Both the position numbers and the translations under genes were made by a program. Below, piece by piece: positions 58,204-64,000 of a DNA stretch of 64,000 nucleotides; the stretch's first letter is position 1, and every line of letters starts with the position of its first letter. Where the stretch lies: positions 40,281,549 through 40,345,548 of the forward strand of contig CP136067.1 of assembly GCA_032622095.1 (NCBI GenBank). The letters run 5' to 3'. The stretch is from Siphonodentalium dalli. Taxonomy: Eukaryota > Mollusca > Scaphopoda > Gadilida > Siphonodentaliidae. Under the pieces are notes generated by a model. That model did no database searches and was not told the DNA's origin. It saw only the letters and a program-made list of their open reading frames with translations.

Positions 58204-59866
58204 TTTTAAAACACAATTCATGTATAAAAGATGAGGGACGGCGACGGCAGAACCACCAAAGCCCACCAGGACTATCATAAATGGTAAATTAGCCAATACT
58301 AACGATTGACTTGACGACGTATTTCAAACATAAATCCGTTATGGCTCAATTGGCACTTTACAATAAGTACACTCTCAGCAAAAAAGCCTGTCGCGTTAAC
58401 AGTTTCATACCGCAAAACATCGCTGCCAACCTTGAACCGTTAAACAAAAGGCTGTATCGTGTTCCACGGTACAAAACCGTTTAAGTAACTGGCAGACTGT
58501 AACAACTAACTGTCAGACCGTTGTATTTTCTACGGTTCAACACCATTCAATTAATATCAAGGCCGTAACTAATAAAGGTTAGACCCATGGTATTTTTCAC
58601 GGATCAACACAATTTTTTGTTACCATATAATTAGCCAAGTTCCCATGGTGACAATATGATTTCACGGTAGGATTTACGATTCAATGTTTTAGAACGGTCG
58701 AAACTTAGTCATTAATAGTCAAATTTCATCGAAAAATGTGCGACTATAGGAGAACATTGTCACCAAGTCATCGCGCACAGTTATTGAACTTATTGCGGGA
58801 TCTGCTTTTGTCATGAAGGTTTCAATCTCAACTAGCTGATATACTGAGATATTGTCATGATGTACTGATCCACTGATCCACCTGTTAAAACAAAAACTGT
58901 GTTTACAAGTGACTGGACACTTTCATGCCTTACATGTTACCATAAAGTATCCCATTGAGATGTTTTACTTTTACATGCACATCAATTTGAGTTTTAACTG
59001 TGATACATGTAGCTGTGTTCTTTTATGTCTTAAAATGGCATGGCAATTCATATTTTTTAGAATTGACGAAATTAGTATTACTCGTAACTGAAAAATACAT
59101 CTGAGTTCTTCTATTGCGATCATAGTGTTGATGAAACGTAAATCAGCAATACATAAAGTGATAGACAATACTTATGAAACTTTGAAGTTTGCGGAGGATC
59201 AAACTTGTTATCGGCCTGTGGAATTTTATCTGAAAAAAGGCTGCACACGCGTGATGTGTTCACCTTCCACTGACTCCTAGTATCCATATCAGCGAGTCAG
59301 CCAAATATAATTTGATAAGAACATCCAATCAATATTGGACTTCCGATCCGTAAATTCTTGTAATGTAACTGAGCGATAACGTGGCGAATGACGACAATGT
59401 CTCATATCCACACGTTTCAATGGAAAACTGAAGAGGGGATGAATCGGTCCGTGTAATTGTAATACTTGTACTTGTAAGTTGGAATTGTAGATATGTGATC
59501 ATCCGTCGTTGCGCGGCGTCAGTTCATTGTTTACGGTGTTGTTGTTGCTGTTGACATTGAAGCTCGTGTGAATTACTCTGGTGCGTAAAGTATATGTTTT
59601 CATGTAAATGTACCTGTATGTGCTTTGAAACAATCAGAACACTGTCAACTAGATTGAACAGGTCGAGTTAAAAAAAATACTGTCAACATAATAGCTGCTC
59701 GTTATTATACTTCCATATTTTAATATGGGAGTATATTGTATTTCTGTTGAGGCCGTTTTCAGTTTAATTGGACATACTGAGAAAAATACGCGAAATTTAT
59801 TGGGAATGTAGGCATCTAAGAGCTACTGAATACTAAGGCGTCATAATTTCGGCTCATTGTTTCTTT

Positions 59867-60110
59867 GCAGAGTTATCACCCTTTTACATTTCTCCATTTT
59901 CCCCTATTATTGTTATTCTTCTTATTATTATTATTTTTCTGAGTAAATTTTGACCCTTATATCTCAGGAACCGCTAAATGTTGAATGCTGAAATTTTCGG
60001 CATAAATACAGATTCTATAGTACACGGCCGTTAAGCCATTGAGAATTTTGTCTGTGCTCGATTTATGGAGTTATGGCCCTTAAACCGGTCTCTCACATTT
60101 ATCGACAATT
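59867..60110 (+). repeat. Probable old dispersed repeat with GAGTTAT(C/G)(A/G)CCCTT phrases
   Basis: TTTGCAGAGTTATCACCCTT at 59867 and TGGAGTTATGGCCCTTAAAC at 60065 resemble a phrase that, as I recall, is very common in mollusc repeat DNA. Weak taxonomic hint only. Confidence 0.3.
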
Positions 60111-60429
60111 GTAGATAAACCCATTGAGGCAGCGGAACGGGACAAATGTTATGATGTAGAGCAAATTAAACGTAGTTCAGTTCCACAAAATGGACGTTGT
60201 CCGATTATTAACCGGGGAGTGGGAGGGGTGTTCAAAGTCGTAAAAAATAAATTCTCTCCGATTGCGACCAAACTTACATATCATAGTCTACATTTTACCC
60301 CGATAACGATGCCGTGACAATTTTGTAAATCGGTAGAAAATTGACCGAGTTACCAGCCCTGAATGTTCAAAATAATAAATATCTCTCCCTAATGGAGGAA
60401 AATGGCTAATGGAGGATCTGGAGCGCGGG

Positions 60430-60525
60430 AGAGGGTGAGACCAGGCCCGGAATGACGGTGGGCCCAGACCGGGGCGGCGAGACCAGACCGGGTGGTGAGA
60501 CCAGGCAGACCGGTGGCGGATGTAA
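60430..60525 (+). repeat. G-rich short direct repeats (GAGACCAGRCCGGG)
   Basis: Four irregular GAGACCAG- or CAGACCGG-type units in a GC-rich patch. Confidence 0.5.
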
Positions 60526-60682
60526 ACGTCAGATTTAGCACCAAAAAAAAAGTCCAGCTGTGTAAATTTGTTATTGCATGTTCCGAATGGGAAGAGTGAT
60601 GCGGACCCGAATATATCACTTGTTAGTTTTTTTGGCCCGACCGTTACCGACCTACGATCGGGACAAAAAATGAACTATTTAT

Positions 60683-61355
60683 AGCGCCAAATCCAAACGG
60701 GCTAATTAATGAGCAAGATTAATGCAGTAGCAGATACGCCGGTATCCTGTAGGTACTATCCCAAGGATTGACCAATCTACTATAAAAGCAACATGTCCAA
60801 AAGCGACCTCGCTTCAGGTGGGTTCAAACTTTTGGCAAATCCCAACGAAAATTAAAGGGGGGAAATTTGTCAAAAAATCAGACATGAAGATAAAAAAAAT
60901 GTAAGTAAATGTGATAGCTAGTGCCCAGGCGCAACCTTGTCATGTCTCTTCAAATTGCGCTAAAGCCGAAGGTTTACTCGTGGCGAGGCTTTATAAGGTA
61001 AATAAGAATAGTTAAGTGCTGTATCACTAACCTATTTCCCCCGCCAAATCCAAACGGGCTAATGAAAGAGCGAGCTAATGCAGGAGCAGGTATTTTGATA
61101 TACCGTAGACAATCTCCAAAACATTGAGCGTTCTACTAACGAAGCAACCTGCCCAACGGAGAGCTCGCATTCGGGTGGGTTCAAAATTGGTAAATTCAAC
61201 CGAAAACCAAAGGTGGAAAAATACTCCAAAAATCAAACATGGGGATATAACTTGTTTGATGAGTGAATGTTATTAGGAGTATCAATGCGCAACTTGAGAG
61301 CGATTTCCTGAGTTTTAGAGCGAACGGTTTACTCATGGCGACGCTATATATCGTA
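60683..61355 (+). repeat. Direct duplication of about 320-340 bp, diverged
   Basis: CGCCAAATCCAAACGGGCTAAT at 60686 (and at 61042) starts two blocks that keep the order GCAG.AGCAG.TA, CTACTA..AAGCAAC.TG.CCAA, GGTGGGTTCAAA, AAATC..ACATG and GGTTTACTC.TGGCGA.GCT. Divergence is high, so the duplication is old. Confidence 0.7.
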
Positions 61356-62422
61356 TAACGTACGTACCTCTAACTTAATTGTATCTTGTATGTGAGCATG
61401 GAACCATATTTACCGATTATGTCAAGAAAAATAGTATGACTATGTGTGCACTCAATTGTTTTGTCTGCATTGTTATACAAATTACGTCTGTAATTTGGCA
61501 GAGGTGTCCATCTTCTTGGTGCGTGTTCAGAAATACCTATTGATATTGAATCATTGAAGCAGTCTCATAACATAGTTCAAAAGTGTACGGACAACTCATA
61601 TGCTACTATTTAGTCATGTAAATTGAATTTTCCTAGATAAAACGTGACGCCAAACATCCACTGGGAAAAGTACTTGTGCACAACGTACCAGAGAAACACA
61701 GTACCTGAGACTTTAGTCAAATACGGATGACAGTGGAAACAAACAAACAAACAAACAGGTGTACATCATGAAAATCAAAACATAAAAGTAGCATCAACGC
61801 GAGAAATAGGAAGAGAGAATAAGGAATAGAGAGTGGTGAAGCGCAATACATGTAAAACGAGAATCATTACAAACGTTTAATTATATGGAAGTATACGAAT
61901 TTCCCACTGGGAATTCGAAAAGCCGCTAGTTGTTTATATTATTGTTACTAGTGGTTGACATCGAAGCTCGTGTTAATGGTAACTATATCATGTGGTGAGA
62001 GCGAACGACACCGGATTTTAGAATAACGTAACTACGAACTCAAGATAAGACGGACCCGCATAACACAGACTGAATGACGAATCATTGTATTGAATACAAA
62101 CAATTAATAATACATATTAAATATCAGCAGAGTCAGATTCAGTCATACTGTATGGAATCATTGCCATATATAATTGGGTCACCGATAACTATACTATTGA
62201 ATTTTGACGACACGGACTTTGAATGACGAAAATTATTAACTGAGACCGTTTTCGTGAGCACATAAAACAACGGTGATTCACCGTACAACTGATGAAACGG
62301 TATGGGACCGTCATGTTACGACCGTCCGACACCGTCAAACCGACAGTATTTTCTAAGAGTGTATCCTAGGCAATACGGAACTGGTATGGGTCTTAAATAT
62401 CGCAGCACTCAAAAGCATTACC

Positions 62423-62907
62423 AAACAAGAAAACCAATGTCAGAAATGGTAACGCGCTCAAGATCATATATTATATACCCACGATTGTAATTATAGAATA
62501 TAAAAAATATTGGTTTCGCGAATGACCAACTCAGAATTCCGTTAAAACAACCAGCACCTAATTAAACAACCGGCTGGCGACTCTACCGTCTCCGACCACA
62601 GCCCCCCGTAGGCTGCAGAACGAAAAATGTCTATAAAAGTTGAAATATAAGACTTACAAATTATATTTTTCATTTCTTTTATTTGTAATTGACATAGCTT
62701 GTCACAAACCAAAAACCAACATCATTGACCTAATAATGTAAAGGACAATAAACGAAATTGAAATTCCCAACTACACATTTTACCGGACTCGGCCTACGGT
62801 TCGCAGTTCGACTTTTAATCCTCCCAGAAATTCCAATTATCTATAAATTAAACGCCCAGCGAACCATAGATATCTAGAATCTCTAGGACAGTATACACGC
62901 GGCGCTC
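62423..62907 (+). mobile_element. Harbinger subterminal fragment
   Basis: Matches the inner Harbinger element's 41182-41642 nearly along its length, starting AACAAGAAAACCAATGTCAG and ending near ACACGCGGCGC. No terminal repeat or gene is attached, so it is a fragment or an independent repeat that is also in the Harbinger copy. Confidence 0.7.
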
Positions 62908-62989
62908 GTAATAACGCGCCACATTAATTCATGTATCTTTGCACGATGCGTTTGTGCGAGGCGATGTATGGACGCACAAAGAAAATCAC

Positions 62990-63315
62990 ACATTTGGTTT
63001 TCATTTTTTCTCACATTCTTCCAGATTCTTCATCATTTTTTTTATCATTTTTTCTTGGATTCTTTAACAATGTTATAATTTTTTTGGTCATTTTTTTCTT
63101 ACATTCGTCATCAATTTATTATTATTTTTTCTTGCATTCTTTCATAATTTTTTTTATTTATTATCATTATTTCTTACATTCTTTACCAATTTTGTTTTTA
63201 ACAATTATTAAAAAAAAAAAAAAAAAAAAATTGTTAGGCCAATGCATTTTCTTATATATGCGAGGCGACCTGTGGTCGACTCGCATATATAAGAGAATGC
63301 ATTGGCACAGGGTTT
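62990..63315 (-). mobile_element. TTAA-MITE family fragment with expanded spacer
   Basis: A hairpin at 63237-63308 reads GCCAATGCATTTTCTTATAT with a GTGGTCGAC centre and its complement, as in the copies at 29.4 and 51.9 kb. Before it lies a T-rich stretch with at least five TTTTTTCTTACATTCTT-type units, the reverse complement of the family's spacer (AAGAATGTAAGAAAAAA), here expanded. Neither TTAA nor CCCTTT ends are visible. Confidence 0.65.
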
Positions 63316-64000
63316 TCGCAAACATTCAGGAAAATGTGTTGTTATACAACTGTTGTTGTTATTTCATGCAATCCGAAGTTGTTATGCCCAGTATCCAGAA
63401 AGACAAAACAAATTTTCGTTTCAAAAACATAACGTAGTCTTAAATAAATAAAATTGACCAGTAACAATACTTCCACCCAACCGGTGTCCGGACATGTCCA
63501 ACATTTAAAATCAGGAATTTTATTGCACAACTGATCGTACAATAGAGACCTTTCGCAAATTCACGGATATAATTACGGATATGAACAATATCCTATCAGT
63601 ATACGGCGGGATATCATATAGCTGATTAATGTAACTATATATAAATGCGAGTATGCACATGTTCATTATGTTGTATTGATTATATATTTTGATATGCCCT
63701 CCATAATTAGTCCCCACCCCGCAGCCATTTCTTGCTTACGGTGTTCGCTGTTATTGCGCAATAAGTTAATCCTCGCCTCTCAAGTTTTCGGTGTTGAGTG
63801 GGTCACCGTCAATCACTCTCCCAGAAAATCGCCGCAGTGTTCGTGATTTGCTTGTCGCACACTAATTACGTATTGTAATACGACCTGATTAGTATTACGC
63901 CCTATGTGTGCATACTGCCAGGCTTATATGGCCGTGTCAATAGGTATACCGTATCAATGGAGCTATGGGGATATCTCGCAGAACAACACATTTCGGAATT
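63316..64000. other. Stretch without recognised genes at the window end
   Basis: No convincing frame or repeat. Confidence 0.4.

Larger units (their letters stand above)
58370..62361. mobile_element. Possible 4 kb TA-flanked non-autonomous DNA element
   Basis: TA/CACTCTCAGCAAAAAA at 58368-58385 is mirrored by TATTTTCTAAGAGTG/TA at 62347-62363; CTGTCG.GTT follows in both directions. TA flanks suggest a Tc1/mariner-type target. Both ends are rich in ACGGT/ACCGT phrases. There is no transposase-like frame, so it would be non-autonomous or a shell. The two ends could also belong to separate short elements. Confidence 0.45.

Noticed and set aside
62931-63437. A 168-codon Phe/Ile-rich plus-strand frame
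   Set aside because: It translates the T-rich spacer expansion and hairpin of a MITE fragment.

Overview
The window looks like a repeat-rich stretch of a marine invertebrate nuclear genome, AT-rich outside a few patches. The eukaryotic signs are spliceosomal introns, TATA-box promoters, APE-type LINEs, Harbinger, hAT, piggyBac and mariner-type elements, a long satellite array and a signal-peptide plus PAN/apple exon. I lean towards a mollusc or another lophotrochozoan, but this is an inference from style of sequence. Many short open frames here are chance frames or by-products of tandem repeats and are left out.

Layout. 0.2-4.5 kb (minus): a decayed single-exon gene of a multicopy invertebrate/fish family with an N-terminal Cys/His region, a long conserved middle, a FEN1/XPG-like nuclease motif set and a C-terminal CXC cysteine cluster, broken by at least five frame changes. 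4.96-7.0 kb (plus): a 5'-truncated LINE (LINE A). 7-12.7 kb: AT-rich DNA with two foldback relics. 12.76-14.49 kb: related GC-richer dispersed repeats. 14.49-22.40 kb: a 7.9 kb satellite built from 64 and 61 bp monomers, with higher-order repeats and a motif one base from the CENP-B box core. 22.7-23.8 kb: the best candidate host genes, a possible minus-strand exon and an intact 181-codon gene for an Ala-rich alternating-repeat protein. 24-33 kb: a mosaic of a hAT-like non-autonomous element, a decayed gag-like ORF, LINE tails, piggyBac-like and other foldback elements, and a broken L1-type ORF1.

35.3-36.0 kb holds minisatellites. 37.0-49.2 kb is a three-level nested insertion. A CR1/L2-type LINE (LINE B) with a 2A-like motif and APE endonuclease plus reverse transcriptase is split in its 3' UTR by an 8.5 kb Harbinger insertion. 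That insertion looks like a full two-gene Harbinger element inside a short deletion derivative of the same family. The full copy carries a MADF/Myb-like gene and a DDE transposase gene pointing at each other, each driven by a TATA box beside a terminal repeat. Both genes carry disabling lesions.

49.4-64 kb: a TA-flanked hairpin MITE, a probable first exon of a secreted PAN-domain gene, an intact TTAA-flanked piggyBac-type MITE, a recent 859 bp tandem duplication, a 4 kb TA-flanked element with no transposase, and further MITE fragments. Little in the window appears to be working host genes; the chief ones are at 22.98-23.53 kb and 50.22-50.53 kb.
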